Positions 1 to 11,318 are shown, counted from the stretch's first letter. The stretch is 64,000 bases of DNA from Gigaspora rosea (GCA_003550325.1 QKWP01000233.1:201645-265644), one strand, 5' to 3'. Notes: generated from the letters alone by a model not told the origin. Numbers and translations: made by a program.

Positions 1-327
1 CATGTAGTAAGTATTACTACATGTAGTAAGTATTACTACATGTAGTAAGTATTACTACATGTAGTAAGTATTACTATATGTAGTAAGTATTAATACATGT
101 AGTAAGTATTAATACAGTCAGACCCCCTAAATGCTACCTCCTAAATGCAACACCTCTCTAAATGCACGTTCTTTCTTGGGCCCAACTAATATTACATATA
201 TAGATTTTTACCTCTCTAAATGCAATACCTCTCTAAATGCACATGCTAGAGTGGTCCTGATGACGTGCATTTAGGGAGGTCTGACTGTACATGTAGTAAA
301 TATTACTACATGTAGTAAGTAATACTA
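1..327. repeat. 19-bp minisatellite, split by a MITE
   Basis: Six consecutive 19-base units (catgtagtaagtattacta and close variants) run from base 1 to 114. Two more follow at 290-327. A 173-bp inverted-repeat element lies between them, so the array predates that insertion. The array starts at the window edge, so its full length is unknown. Confidence 0.9.
115..287. mobile_element. MITE, TA target, CAGTCAGACC termini
   Basis: The element starts CAGTCAGACCCCCTAAATGC and ends with the near-perfect reverse complement (gcatttagggaggtctgactg). It is flanked by TA at 113-114 and 288-289. The motif ctaaatgc recurs several times inside it. TA duplication plus CAGT termini fit a non-autonomous Tc1/mariner-pogo type element. 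It carries no coding capacity. Confidence 0.85.
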
Positions 328-513
328 CAATTACGGTTTAAAAAAGACCATGTAGTAATATATGTAGTAAATATAATTGTAGTAATTAGCCATTTACGAC
401 GCCAATCACTAGGTTAGAGTGTTCGGATTCTTCGTCGGGCTGATCTGGGATAGTCAAATTTCGCACTCTATTTCCTATCCAGGAGTTTGTATTACCCGCG
501 AAATAAGTAGATA

Positions 514-686
514 CAGTCTAACCCTACTATAGTCACAAACTTGACGTGACTATAGCGAGAGAAACATAATAATAGTCACATCATGTGATTATAACGAGAG
601 TTAATTTTATATTACTGCAAATGATTGGTATATAAGTCTCAAAAAACTGTGACTATTTCGGATGTGACTATTGCAGGGTTAGACTG
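514..686. mobile_element. MITE, TA target, CAGTCTAACCCT termini
   Basis: It begins CAGTCTAACCCTACTATAGT and ends gcagggttagactg, with TA at 512-513 and 687-688. The motif gtgactat/atagtcac recurs in its subterminal regions. It has the same length (173 bp) and the same design as the element at 115-287 but a different sequence, so it is a second family mobilised by a similar transposase. It is non-coding. Confidence 0.85.
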
Positions 687-689
687 TAC

Positions 690-805
690 CACGTTGACGT
701 ACTATCTAGAATTTTATAATTCTTACCCCTTAACACGTATCGTACTAACACGTTAACGGGCGATTATATGTCAATCATCAAGTTTACACGGATTTTGACT
801 ACCAT
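690..805. repeat. Dispersed repeat, copy 1
   Basis: The stretch containing ccttaacacgtatcgtacta and acacgttaac is matched in inverted orientation at about 27195-27345. Shared blocks are the Ccgtgtaaact segment, the cacgttaacgtgttag core and gtgttaagggg. Its nature is unknown, and it may be the end of a larger element. Confidence 0.6.
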
Positions 806-814
806 ATCACTACT

Positions 815-985
815 AATAACCCCAAATGACCTTCAAATGACCCCGGTCATTTGCAAATGACAATGGTCATTTGGTCACGAGTCATTTGCAAATGACCCAA
901 AATTCAAATGACCTATAATGACCGGTCATTTCAGGGTCATTTGAGGCCATTTAAAAATTTTTCAAATGACCAGGTCATTTAACAT
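815..985. repeat. AAATGAC/GTCATTT cluster
   Basis: The heptamer aaatgac and its complement gtcattt occur more than ten times in about 170 bases, in both orientations, giving many possible hairpins. Comparable clusters occur at 26460-26570 and 28720-28905. They are probably members of one MITE-like family. Confidence 0.6.
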
Positions 986-1047
986 CACTGAAATGTCACG
1001 ACAAAAAATTTCACATGCTAATACAATATGAACAATTACATCAATAT

Positions 1048-1173
1048 TGGACATACGAAAATAACAGGAAATTTTTTTATTGGAGTTAACGTCACTCATG
1101 TGCTGCTACGCAGCACATGGGTGTGTCATTAATTCCAATGAAAAAAATTCCGTTATTTTTTCATCGTACGCCA
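1048..1173. repeat. Near-palindrome, about 55-base arms
   Basis: The left arm (acatacgaaaataacagg through atgtgctgc) is the imperfect reverse complement of the right arm (gcagcacat through cgtacgcca), with the centre near 1098. It is a foldback MITE-like element. No clear target duplication is seen. Confidence 0.75.
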
Positions 1174-2533
1174 AATGGAATAGGGTATAGGATCGATTTA
1201 GTGTCACATGATGTCCGACGTACATCAACCAATTAAATATCAGGATCATGTCCAACATAAAAAAGCAAAATTGCATTTATAAATCACCTTTAAAAGAATT
1301 TTCTTGTGCATTCTTACTATAATACTGCCATTTCTTCAACAACGTCCGTTTTCCAAATAGCACGTGACAGTAAAATCGATTCTACGCCCTGTCAAAATTA
1401 ACACATTTTGATTTCAAAGGCACAACATTCACGTGACATATGGGCACAACGCGGCCTGAGTTAGGGTTAGATTTAGTAATGTCGGTAATCGTTGTGCCCA
1501 TAAACACACGAAATGGTGTACCCGTAGAGGGATTGTAATCCGGCAAATACCAAATTATGCATCCGGTAAATTGCAAATTATGCGTCCCATAATTAGAGTT
1601 AGATATACATAGCTATTATAAGCCGAGTAAATTTCACAACCCAAATTTATTTCAAATCATGCGATATGATTTTGATAAGTATTGCTTCATTACAGTATTC
1701 TAAGTTAGAATTAATGAAACTATATTCATTAAAATCATATCGCATGATCTGAAATAAATTTATGAATTTTACCCATCCTATTATACCAACACGATAAAAG
1801 TTTGGTCTGTACTTATTAATCGTTAACTTTGACAACTGTTGCTACATTCGACACCGGATACTATGATAGCTTGGCCCGAATTATTTCATGACTAAAATAC
1901 GTGAAAATTTTGTTTCAGAAATAATGCTATATAAAATTACCAAATTACAACCTTACTCGGAGTTAAGTATAATTTAGGCCGACTTGAAAATTCTGGGATA
2001 ATACAGCTTGTATAACTAACACCGCAATGACATGCCAATAAAATATCTTTATTTATGAGAGTGGCAAGATTGTGTGCAGATAGGGTCACTTGACAACATC
2101 CTTTACATGGTAAATTACGGTAAGTTTACTGTAACTTAACTGGGTCAATATGTAAGTTAAAAGATAGGTATTAAAGCTGGCCAAAATTTCTACCAGTATT
2201 AACATCAACTTGACCCTGCCTCAACACTGCCTCAACAAATGACCTATTAAAACCAAATCATAGTATAATTTAGGACAAATTTTATAAATTATTTTGAGTT
2301 TATACATATAACCTACATACCTTACGACGTAAATTACACTGTACCTTGCCAGAACTATGTGCAGATTATGCCCGAGAAAGATCACGTGAAATACCCATCG
2401 CCGCATCCTGGATTCGGAGCCAGTTTCCAATGTTACATCATGTCTATTTTTAGATAACTATTGTTGACCTCATTAAGGTATAAAATCTGTTTTTACTAGT
2501 TTCATTCATTCAACATTCACTTTGTTGCATAAA
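1174..2533. other. Upstream intergenic DNA, no gene recognised
   Basis: Apart from the inverted repeat at 1627-1772 and a TTAGGGTTAG motif near 1460, this stretch shows nothing recognisable. It holds only short open frames without family resemblance. It should contain the promoter of the BTB-LRR gene, but no core element stands out. Confidence 0.5.
1627..1772. mobile_element. Foldback MITE
   Basis: The left arm (gtaaatttcacaacccaaat through catgcgatatgattttgat) pairs with the right arm (atcatatcgcatgatctgaa through aattttac). Arms are about 60 bases with few mismatches and only a short loop. It is non-coding. Confidence 0.75.
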
Positions 2534-4405
2534 ATGGCTATAGAATTTTTTAAAAAGCTTTCTAACGATCTAACAAATCTCCTTGAAAATGAAGAAGATT
2601 ATAACGTATTAATTGAAGTCGGTCAAATGCCAGACCATCAAATATTTAAGGCACATTCAGTTATTTTGAACTCTCGCTGTCCTTATTTTCATGAAATGCT
2701 GAACAAGACAACTTACAATGAAAAGAACGTTAAAAAAATCAGTACACCACATATTTCTGTTACTATTTTTAAAATTATCATTAAGTATGTTATGTTATTG
2801 TCATAAAACTTTATAATCACTAAATACAATTTAAGAGATTTTTTTTAACTAAGATATATTTACGGTGGCATCGTCATATTCAATAAAATTGATGCACCTA
2901 CGAACTTTGATCTTTTAACCGCTGCTAATGAATTTGGTCTCGCAGAATTGCGTAATACAGCACAAGTACGATTGGTTGAGAATCATGCACCGTGGATACG
3001 ATGGAATTTTGCTAAAGTTTATAAAATAAGCTTTGAAAACGACGATTTTAAAGACTTACAACAGTTCTGTAATGATATTATTGCGAAACATCCAAATATT
3101 GTTTTTGATTCTGAAGATTATGAGGAACTTTCGGAAAGTGCCTTGGTCTCTATTTTAAAACTTGACAACTTAAATATGGACGAAGCAAGAATTTGGGATC
3201 AGGTTATTAGATGGGGAATTGCTCAAAATTCTGACCTTGATTCTAATCCTGCACAATGGTCTAATGAAGAATTTTTAACCTTAAAAGCTACACTCAAAAA
3301 TTGCTTACCTCATATTCGATTCTTTCAAATTACTAGTGAAGACGTCTTGGATAAATTAAGTCCGTATCAGCACATCTTTGAACCTAATTTGTGGAAAGAT
3401 ATTATGACAAAGGTTTTAGCCCCAAATAGAGCTGTTACTTCAACCATTTTACCTCCCCGTATTATCTCAGATACCATCTTGCCTCCTAGAAATATTGAAG
3501 ACAGTATATATAATACTAAGAGAAATGAAGCGCATGAACATTTCAATCAAGGCAAATTTCTCAAAGCATTAGAACTTTATGAAGAAATTCTTGAACACAG
3601 CCAGCATAATTGTGAAGATCAAAGAAGTGCTTCGATATGGGATCTTTCGAATAATAAGTGTGGATTAGAAAATTTAACAGAATTAACAAAAACACTTTAC
3701 AAGAATACTACGTTAACTTCTTTGAATCTTGGTTGTAATAATCTTGGATCAGAAGGAGGAAAAACATTAGCAGTTGCACTCTGCAAGAACAACACCCTGG
3801 AAATTTTGAATCTTTGGAATAATAATCTCGGTGTAGAAGGAGGAAAAACATTGGCCGATGTACTTTGTGAAAATACCACGTTGACTTCCTTGGATCTTTA
3901 TGACAATAATCTTGAATCAGAAGGAATAAGAGCACTTGCAAATGCACTTTTCAAGAATACTACGCTTACTTTTTTGAATCTTGGTTGTAATAATCTCAAG
4001 TCAGAAGAAGGAAAAGCATTAGCTGATGCACTTTGCGAGAATGTAACACTGACCTCATTGAATCTTAGCGTTAATGACCTTGGATTCGAAGGAGGTAAAG
4101 CATTAGCTAATGCGCTTTGCAAGAACACCACACTGACATTTTTGAATCTTAGCTTTAATAGTCTTGGATTTGAAGCAGGAACAGTATTTGCTGATGTTCT
4201 ATGCAATAATACCACATTGACTTCTTTGGATCTTTATAATAATGGTATTGGATCAGAAGGTGGAAAAGCATTAGCAGCTGCACTTTGTAAGAACACTACA
4301 CTGACTTCTCTGAATTTTGGTTGTAATAATTTTGAATCAGAAGAAGAAAAGGCATTATCAGATGCACTTTACAAAAATTATACCCAAAATGTTTTGAATC
4401 TCTGA
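2534..4405 (+). CDS. BTB-BACK protein with C-terminal leucine-rich repeats
   Basis: Two exons, 2534-2784 and 2854-4405, join across a 69-base GT-AG intron (phase 2) to give about 600 residues. I start at the ATG at 2534. Residues about 18-105 are a BTB/POZ fold (YNVLIEVG, FKAHSVILNSRCPYF, KYIYGG). About 115-215 is a BACK helix block. A linker carries a repeated ILPPR. About 306-335 resembles one TPR helix pair. About 355-600 is eight and a half 28-residue ribonuclease-inhibitor-type LRRs (TLTSLNLGCNNLGSEGGKAL type), an 84-base tandem repeat in the DNA. BTB-BACK proteins typically recruit substrates to cullin-3 ubiquitin ligases, and LRRs bind partners, so a substrate-adaptor role is inferred. 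The front end matches the BTB-TLDc gene at 51203-52842, but the TLDc domain is absent. A decayed further LRR lies just past the stop. Confidence 0.88.
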
Positions 4406-4543
4406 AGAATGTTCCCTCAAAGGTTTGAATTTTCAAAATAATAATTGTCAACCAGAAAGAGAAAAAGCATTAGTAGTTGTATTTTGCAAGAACACCACAA
4501 AGTACCATAATATGATAATATGCACTTTCAGGAATCAATTATA
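4406..4543 (+). pseudogene. Decayed LRR remnant beyond the stop
   Basis: Directly after the stop at 4403-4405, the +1 frame reads on as SEECSLKGLNFQNNN, then a recognisable LRR segment (EREKALVVVFCKNTT), before stopping near 4543. One shift in frame would reconnect it with the upstream array. The ancestral protein therefore had at least one more repeat, and the present C terminus was made by a small indel. Confidence 0.75.
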
Positions 4544-4545
4544 AT

Positions 4546-4656
4546 CTGTGTTGGCAATTTTACCGGCCAAACCAAATTTGTTTGGTCTTTTCAGCCAAAA
4601 AAACACATGAATTCGGCCGAATTGACCTATTTTGGCCGGTAAAATTGCCAACATTG
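4546..4656. mobile_element. hAT-type MITE
   Basis: Terminal inverted repeats of about 27 bases (TGTTGGCAATTTTACCGGCC core) bound a 111-base element. It is flanked by an exact 8-bp direct repeat ATTATAAT at 4538-4545 and 4657-4664. The 8-bp duplication and the C(A/T)(G/A)TGTTGG start fit the hAT superfamily. It is non-coding. Confidence 0.85.
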
Positions 4657-4664
4657 ATTATAAT

Positions 4665-5540
4665 AAATTATGAAGTTTTTTTAAAACATTTATTGTAAAT
4701 TGAAATTGTCACTTAATGAGCATTTGGTAGACAAAGTGAACATTAAGTAATCAGATTATACAAATGTATGATAATATATAAATATATTAAATATAAAAGA
4801 ACTTTCAAGTATAATAAAAAAATTTTTTAAGTTTTTTCATATTTTGTATAAAGATATGGATAATTGCTTATTGATGAAAGATTAATTGCTTATTTTTGAA
4901 CGGACGATTAATTGCAAAGAAAAATTCTTTAAATATATATTTTACTAGGATTAACAAATTTGTTGTTATGTATATTGAGTCCGAATTTTAAGATGATATT
5001 ATTTTCGCAGAAAACTTAAAATGTAAATAGCATTAAGTAATAATATCTAATTGCTAGTAAAAAAAAAGTGAATAATCCAGTAGCCATGCCTAAGTCCAAT
5101 CAGGAGATATTCAGTAAAATAATAGTACGGACGTACGAAAATTATGGATGTGCAATAAAAGACCTGCAAAATTCAATTTCATGAGTATTCACTTATTCAC
5201 TTTTAATAAGGGTTTGGTTTGTTTCGAAAGAATTTGTTTTACAAACGTACGTACGGTTATCATATTTCCACACGTCCGTTGTCACGGGAAATTTTTCCCC
5301 GGAAAAATTGGCCGATCTGAATCGATGTCACGAGCGTATGCCGGAGTTCCCGATCGACTGCTACTAAACAGCCTGGATCCAATTACCTCAACGTTACTAC
5401 ATTTACTTTAGTAATAATTACTTCATTTTAACAAAACTTTTCTGTATTTTTCTCTCACATTTTCCCATGATTATATTTCGACATCATTTGACATTTATTA
5501 CAGCCATCCTCCCATATCATCACACAGTTTGGCATACAGT
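4665..5540. other. Gene-free AT-rich stretch with a GC-richer patch
   Basis: No gene is recognised. Bases about 5250-5385 are clearly less AT-rich than the surroundings (ccggaaaaattggccgatct) and may be a fragment of an element or of a gene that I cannot identify. Confidence 0.4.
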
Positions 5541-5547
5541 TGGTGGT

Positions 5548-5735
5548 AGAATTACTGAATTACGGCAATTACGGCAATTACGGCATTTTTACTAATGGTA
5601 GAATTAATTACGGCACAGCATCTGATTGCCGTAAATATTATATGCTGTAATGCCATAAAATGTCGTAATCCCGTAATGTCGTAATGGTAATGCCGTAATG
5701 CGTAATGCGTAATATCGTAATGCCGCAATTCATAG
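5548..5735. repeat. ttacggca/tgccgtaa cluster
   Basis: The octamer ttacggca and its complement tgccgtaa (with variants cgtaatgc and gtcgtaat) recur about fifteen times on both strands. It is a short-motif array that can fold back on itself, in the same style as the AAATGAC clusters. It has no coding signal. Confidence 0.65.
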
Positions 5736-6349
5736 TAAGTGGTGCATTTTATGTAACCCGACGATTCGAATTCAGACCTCGGAACAAACCTGCGGAGCAT
5801 TAATACTAGCACTGCAGCAAAGTTATAATCCGAGCAATTTTACCTAATACATCGGATTAGCAGTTTTATTAGTAAACTAGAAATTGCAATTGCGTGCGGC
5901 TTCGCCGCCCAGTTGAGGTTGTTATAGTAAAGTGTTAGTGTGATGCATTTATTTGTTCTAGTTGGGTAGTTAAAATATTTTTAATATATGGGGATATGTG
6001 TTTTAAATATTTGTTAAGTAGAGTATTTATTTTTAGGGATTTTTTTTGTTTCGGGTTCATCATTATGTAACGTGTAATATGTAATGGTTAATATGCCCTA
6101 TAAAAAAATTTAATATGGAAAAATATGGAAAAATACATGGAAAAATAACCAGGAAAAATATGTAAAATAACCAGGAAATTCGTATGTAATTTACAGGTAA
6201 TTTTACACTTTTTTGATGGTCTTTTTACATGCAAAATTCCATATTCAAAACACGGAAAATGTACCGTTTACGTGTATTTGAAACATGTAATTTTATATAG
6301 AAAAATAATATATAATTATTATATTTATTATTAATATTTTATATTTAAT
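5736..6349. other. Gene-free spacer with short direct repeats
   Basis: It contains a small hairpin (gcggcttcgccgc, about 5897) and a run of near-direct repeats of atggaaaaatat and aaccaggaaa around 6115-6180. No gene is recognised. Confidence 0.4.
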
Positions 6350-6992
6350 GTCGCGGATGATCGTGAAATTGGATTATCGTGAAATCCACGTGATCTCCAT
6401 ATCCTAAAATTTCCGAAAATCGTGTAAACAATCGATCTAATCGATCTACACTACGTAATCAATCGAATGCTATAACTGGTCGGTATGCCTATATGCATTC
6501 TTGATATTTATATATAAAGGACCTTCTAACTGTATCAAAAAAGGCGACCTAGCCCTAACCTTAACCACAAGGCAAAAAAGAGTCTATAAAACCCTAATCC
6601 TAACCACGAGGCAAAAAAGAGTCTATAAAACCCTAACCCTAACCACGAGGCAAAAAAGAGTCTATAAAACCACTAACAAAAAAAAAATTTTTGCCTCGTG
6701 TTTAGGGTTAGAGTCTATAAAACCACTAACAAAAAAAAATTTTTGCCTCGTGTTTAGGGTTAGGGTCGCCTTTTTGATACAGTTAGAAGGTCTATATAGA
6801 TACAGTATCAAAAATGCGATTTATGCAGCATATAGGCATATGGACCCCCAGTTATAGCATTCAATTGTTTTGATTACGTAATGTAGATCGATTAGATCGA
6901 TTGTTTACACGATTTACGGAAATTTTAGGAAATCTGATGATACAGAGATCACATGGATTTCACGATAATCCAATTTCACGATCATCCGCAAC
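6350..6992. mobile_element. Foldback element with telomere-like interior
   Basis: Long terminal inverted repeats (start GTCGCGGATGATCGTGAAAT, end its near-complement) extend about 200 bases. They are flanked by a 7-bp direct repeat ATTTAAT at 6343-6349 and 6993-6999. The interior holds three direct copies of about 40 bases (ccctaaccacgaggcaaaa, then agagtctataaaacc). Two inverted copies with ttagggttaggg lie opposite. It is a non-autonomous foldback transposon. The superfamily is uncertain, and a MULE-like origin is possible from the long arms. Confidence 0.8.
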
Positions 6993-7141
6993 ATTTAATA
7001 AATTAAATTAATTAATATACGATATTTTTTTATTGAAAATGATTTAATAGATTTTATTTATTTAAAAAATTTTAATACTAATAAATTATTTTAACTAGTT
7101 ATATCAAAATGAATTTATTAAAAGGCAATATATACATAATA

Positions 7142-7958
7142 CAGTGGCCTACCATATTATTGTAGACACTTTTCAATTTATACAGAGCTAAATATGTAAG
7201 GTATCAAGCTAAAAATTAAATTATACATTCTTTAAATCTATACCTTTTAAATAAAAAAAAGTTTAAAAAATTTTATGCTACAGTTTTTAAAATATTTAAG
7301 TTTAAGTAAATTTTTAAATTTTTGCATTTGACCGGTTTTCTAAATTTTAATATAGTTTTCATAATAAACAGAATTACTAAATATAGTAATAGATAAACTT
7401 AAATTTTTTATTAATAAACTAGCAATTTTTTTAAATAAATTTATTTAGTATAACAAAATGCACATATCTTTAAAATTTTATAAATTTTAAAAAAAATTTA
7501 GTTAATTACTATATATAGTAAAAAAATTACTATATTTAGTAATTGATATAATTTTGAATTAAAAATTGCATTTTTATATTTAGAAATAATAACTACCTTA
7601 AATTTTTATAAAATTTTAAAAAATTTTGGAATTATATGTAATTTGTTATGCTGAATAATTTTTGCTTATTTTTGAAGTTCAATTAGCTTAATAAAAAATT
7701 AATTTTTACTATACAGTTATTTTTTAATTAATTTTGTATAACAATAAAAACCGGTCAAACTTAAAAATCTAAAATTTTACTTAAATTTAATTATTTTAAA
7801 AACTGTAGCATAAAATTTTTTAAACTTTTTTTTATTTAAAAGGTATAGATTTAAAGAATTTATAATTTAATTTTTAGCTTAATATCTTATATATTTAGCT
7901 CTGTGTAAATTTTTAAAAAGTGTCCACAATAATATAGTAGGCTACTGGTAGGCCACTG
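7142..7958. mobile_element. Long-TIR element, TA target, CAGTGGCCTACCA termini
   Basis: Arms of roughly 250 bases run inward from CAGTGGCCTACCA at both ends to a shared aaaccggtcaaa motif, with TA at 7140-7141 and 7959-7960. The right arm has an extra 11-12 bases (agtagcctacta) near the tip, a small duplication of terminal sequence. It is a non-autonomous Tc1/mariner-like element with no transposase frame. The core is extremely AT-rich. Confidence 0.85.
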
Positions 7959-8082
7959 TAGTTAAATACTACTATTTAGGTTCGATAAGATATAGGTTGA
8001 TTTCTTTTTCTTTTTGGTCGTTGTTTAATATTTTCTAAATTCATATTTATAATATTATAAATAATTAAATTATTTAATTAAA

Positions 8083-8890
8083 TTATATAGATATTATAAA
8101 ATTTTGCTTTTTATAAATTTTTAATTTTACCTTTATTTGTTTGAAATTCATTTGCATTTTCAATCTCATTTGCATTTTCAATTTCATTTTCATTTTATTT
8201 TCGCTTTCACTTATAATTTCTTCAATATCCGAATTGTTTTGATTTGCAATATTTTCATTAGGCATTTTTTCTTGAACCTATTGTTTCTTTTTTTCGTCTT
8301 TCATAAGAGCCTTAAAAAATTAAAATTAAATTAATAAATATACTCTTAAAATATTAAGTTTTTTAAATTAAAAAATTTAGTAGTTTAAATATTTGTTAAA
8401 TAATATAATAAATTAAAATTAAATTTTACTTCTATCCTGCATAACTTTGCTTATAGCTTCGTAATAGGCCCAGTTATTTTCTCCAAAATATTTCGAATAT
8501 TCTTTTTTTAACTAAAAAAGTTTTTAGATCTGTATATATAAATATTTATAAATTTTTACCATATCGATCCAGTTATTAACAAGTGTTGGTTTAACTCTAG
8601 AAATTGTTGTATTATGTAAAATTCTATAGTTATCTAAAATAATTCCTGCCTTTTTTTTACTTCAGAAATTTCAGTTTCATTTAAAGAAATAACTTTGCTT
8701 AACGAAATTTTTGTTTGTTTTTATCTTTTGATACTTTTGGTTTAGAAATTATTGGAAGTCCAGAAGGGTTTTTATATTTAGCTTTGAGTGCGGAAATTTT
8801 TTGGGCAGTTTCTGCAAGGAGTGTACTTAAATTTTGGATTTCTTCCTGTAGCATCATTATTAAAGATCTAAAAATTAAAAAGGAAATAAA
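8083..8890 (-). pseudogene. Decayed multi-exon gene, unknown family
   Basis: Reading leftward, a coiled-coil-like start (MMLQEEIQNLSTLLAETAQ, ATG near 8860) runs into KNPSGLPIISKPK, then breaks by frameshift. It continues as SLSKVISLNETEISEVKK, breaks again, and continues as ILDNYRILHNTTISRVKPT ending NNWIDM. After a likely intron (about 8514-8563), YFGENNWAYYEAISKVMQD follows. A last block at 8083-8265 is lysine-rich with SDIEEIISESENK. I do not recognise the family. The regular protein-like composition across several frames argues for a real gene now broken, possibly a transposon accessory gene, since it sits between two mobile elements. Confidence 0.55.
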
Positions 8891-8939
8891 TATTTCAATA
8901 TTTATATTTATTTATATTTTGATCAACACGAAATTTTAA

Positions 8940-9421
8940 TGTGTTTGATAAATTAAATATGATTGGCTACTAATTATAGAATGCATTACCTATTCTTGCT
9001 CGGATACTTTATTAAAAATGATATGACAAAGATGCATGTATTAATAATTACAGTTCAAATTCAAATAATAATATATAAGTAAAAATGATATATATTATTC
9101 TCCTTTATAAGAAAATTTTTCAGATATAGCAAAAAATGAATTCGTTTTTTGCTATATATCTAATACAGTATACATGATTTTACCTGCAAATTTCTATGTT
9201 TTTGCAGACTTACTGGCTTTTACATACTGATTTCTGATGTGTACAAATATTTAGTAAAGCTCATGATTTTATTTTACATGCTGGTTCCGTGTCTATTCCA
9301 TGTGTGTCTGTATATCTCCATGTTTTGCTACATGTATTTACATATCTTTGTATGTGCCCTTTTCTTATAGGGATGGTAATTAGGTATAATATAGATTTTT
9401 TGGTAAGTAATGATAAATTTA
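8940..9421. other. Spacer at the presumed Helitron 3' side
   Basis: There is no gene. The 3' end of the minus-strand Helitron should lie here, but I could not fix a CTRR terminus with its hairpin. Confidence 0.35.
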
Positions 9422-10670
9422 TTACATTAGTCTATTTAATGGTAATGGTTTGCAGGCTTTTGATTCTAAGCGTTCATATTCATTAATCATTGATTGGTCT
9501 GTTATGAATGCGGTATTACTTAGTGATTGAATTTTTACATTGTTCCAATTGGTGCAGCGACTTAATGCTACATATGCTTGGCCAGATGCAAATATCTGGT
9601 CATCTAGGTTGAGTGATACCTCAGGAAGAGTAAGTCCTTGTGTTTTGTGGACCGTTAGAGCAAATGCATTTTGTATCGGAAATTGTGTTCTGCTAGCAGG
9701 TATACCATTTAAGTAGAAGTTGCTAGTAAATTTAGAGAATGCAACATTTATGATAGCTCCTTCAACACAAAAGCTTACATGAACAAGTTCTAGTTGAATA
9801 TCAAGATCTGTGATGATGCCTATTGTACCATTTGCTATTCGGTGTTAATGTTGTGAATTGTTGAGAAACATGACTCATGCACCAGGTTGAATTCTAATTG
9901 TTTCTGGTAAGTTGATTTTGTTTTTGAATTCATTTAGTCTTGAATTATCATCGCATTTCTGATTATTAATAGTATCAATATATTCAGAAATTATAAATTT
10001 GTTTTCCTAAACAGGGATCATTGTACATATTAATCTGTTTATCAGGTTTGCATTTTCTCTGTAGCCTACAATATGGGTGGTATTGAAGGTAGTATTTAAT
10101 TCAATTGATTGTGTTGTTTCATGGTATTTTGTGATAATATATTCCATGTTGTGTTATCAATTTTACCAATTCTTATATTTTGTAAAAGATTATAAAAATA
10201 GTTGTCCTGATTTTGTCTCTGAGGTTCACGAAGAAACAATGGGTAGAAAATTTACCATACTGGTGATTGATATACTGGAGAGCCAGTAACTGGAGGTAAT
10301 TGGGCAAGATCCCCAACTAAAATTACATTAATTCCTCCAAAAGGGTTATTGTTTTTGTGTAATGATTCAAAAGTTCTGAGATATATATTAGAAGTTGCCC
10401 TGATATCTAGAAACTTCATCTATAATAAAGTGTATCTATTTGCAAAAGAAAATCATACAATTTTTTGATCATGAAATGCAAGTGTTCTAAATCCTCATTC
10501 ATTAGAGATAATTTATAATGCAGAATGAATTGTTGATCCACCAATATTTTGAGCAGCAATTCCAGTTGGGCTAGTAGCAAGCAGTTGCGATTAATTATCT
10601 GATAATCTTCAAGTAATAAATGAATCATATAAGATTTGCCTGTGCCTACTGGACCTTGTGGGCCCAAATA
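9422..10670 (-). pseudogene. Helitron Pif1-type helicase domain, degenerate
   Basis: The Walker A loop GPQGPVGTGKS lies at about 10632-10664. The motif LVGDLAQLPPVTGSPVY spans about 10270-10330. The C-terminal part AFALTVHKTQGLTLPEVSL, followed by DDQIFASGQAYVALSRC, lies at about 9540-9670 and ends at a TAA at 9422-9424. These are the ATP-binding and coupling motifs of Pif1/RecD-like 5'-3' helicases. Between them the reading frame shifts and stops several times, so it cannot encode an active enzyme. Confidence 0.85.
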
Positions 10671-11318
10671 GTTAGCTATTATTTGTCGGTAATAATATTG
10701 GCTTGGAGGTAAATTAATTGTAGAATTGGTAGTTATAATTCATGGAAGAATTTTTATAGAATTTAATTGAGTTTTATTATATCAAGAATGTCTGTTATTA
10801 ATATTGAGTTTAGTGATGAAATTATTGTTTCAATAAGAGAATTAAATTGATTCAAGGCATGTGTTGTTTGTGTTAGTGTAAATTGATAGTTTTGTTTATG
10901 AATTAATTGGTATGTATTTGGAAAACGGGCTAAAAAATGATTTCTGTAGGTTTGGTAACCATTTAACATTTCATTTTCAGATCTTAGTATAAGTTGTTAA
11001 TAAAAATATAATTCATGTTCTATTTGTAGAGAGCATGACAAGTAATATTTTGTTAGAGCATTTAGCAACAAAGTTTCCAAGATTGTTTTGGTATATTGTT
11101 CTATTAGATGTATTTGGTCGGGTTGATTTGATATCATATATTTCAAAATAAGTTTTATGCAAAATATTATCAAATACAGGATCACTTGTGCATGCAAAAT
11201 ATTTTTTAATTTTGTTATTTCAGTAAGAATTATCTTCAATTGAGTTAAGTATATATAATGGAATAATCGCTTTTGATTGAACATTTGGCAGGTCTGTTGT
11301 AAGATATTGTACTTGTAT

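Noticed and set aside
3697..4215. Minus-strand open frames across the LRR array
   Set aside because: They are shadows of the 84-base LRR repeat on the other strand.
6501..6857. 118-codon plus-strand frame
   Set aside because: It is a translation of tandem repeats inside the foldback element (repeated TTRQKRVYKT) and not a gene.
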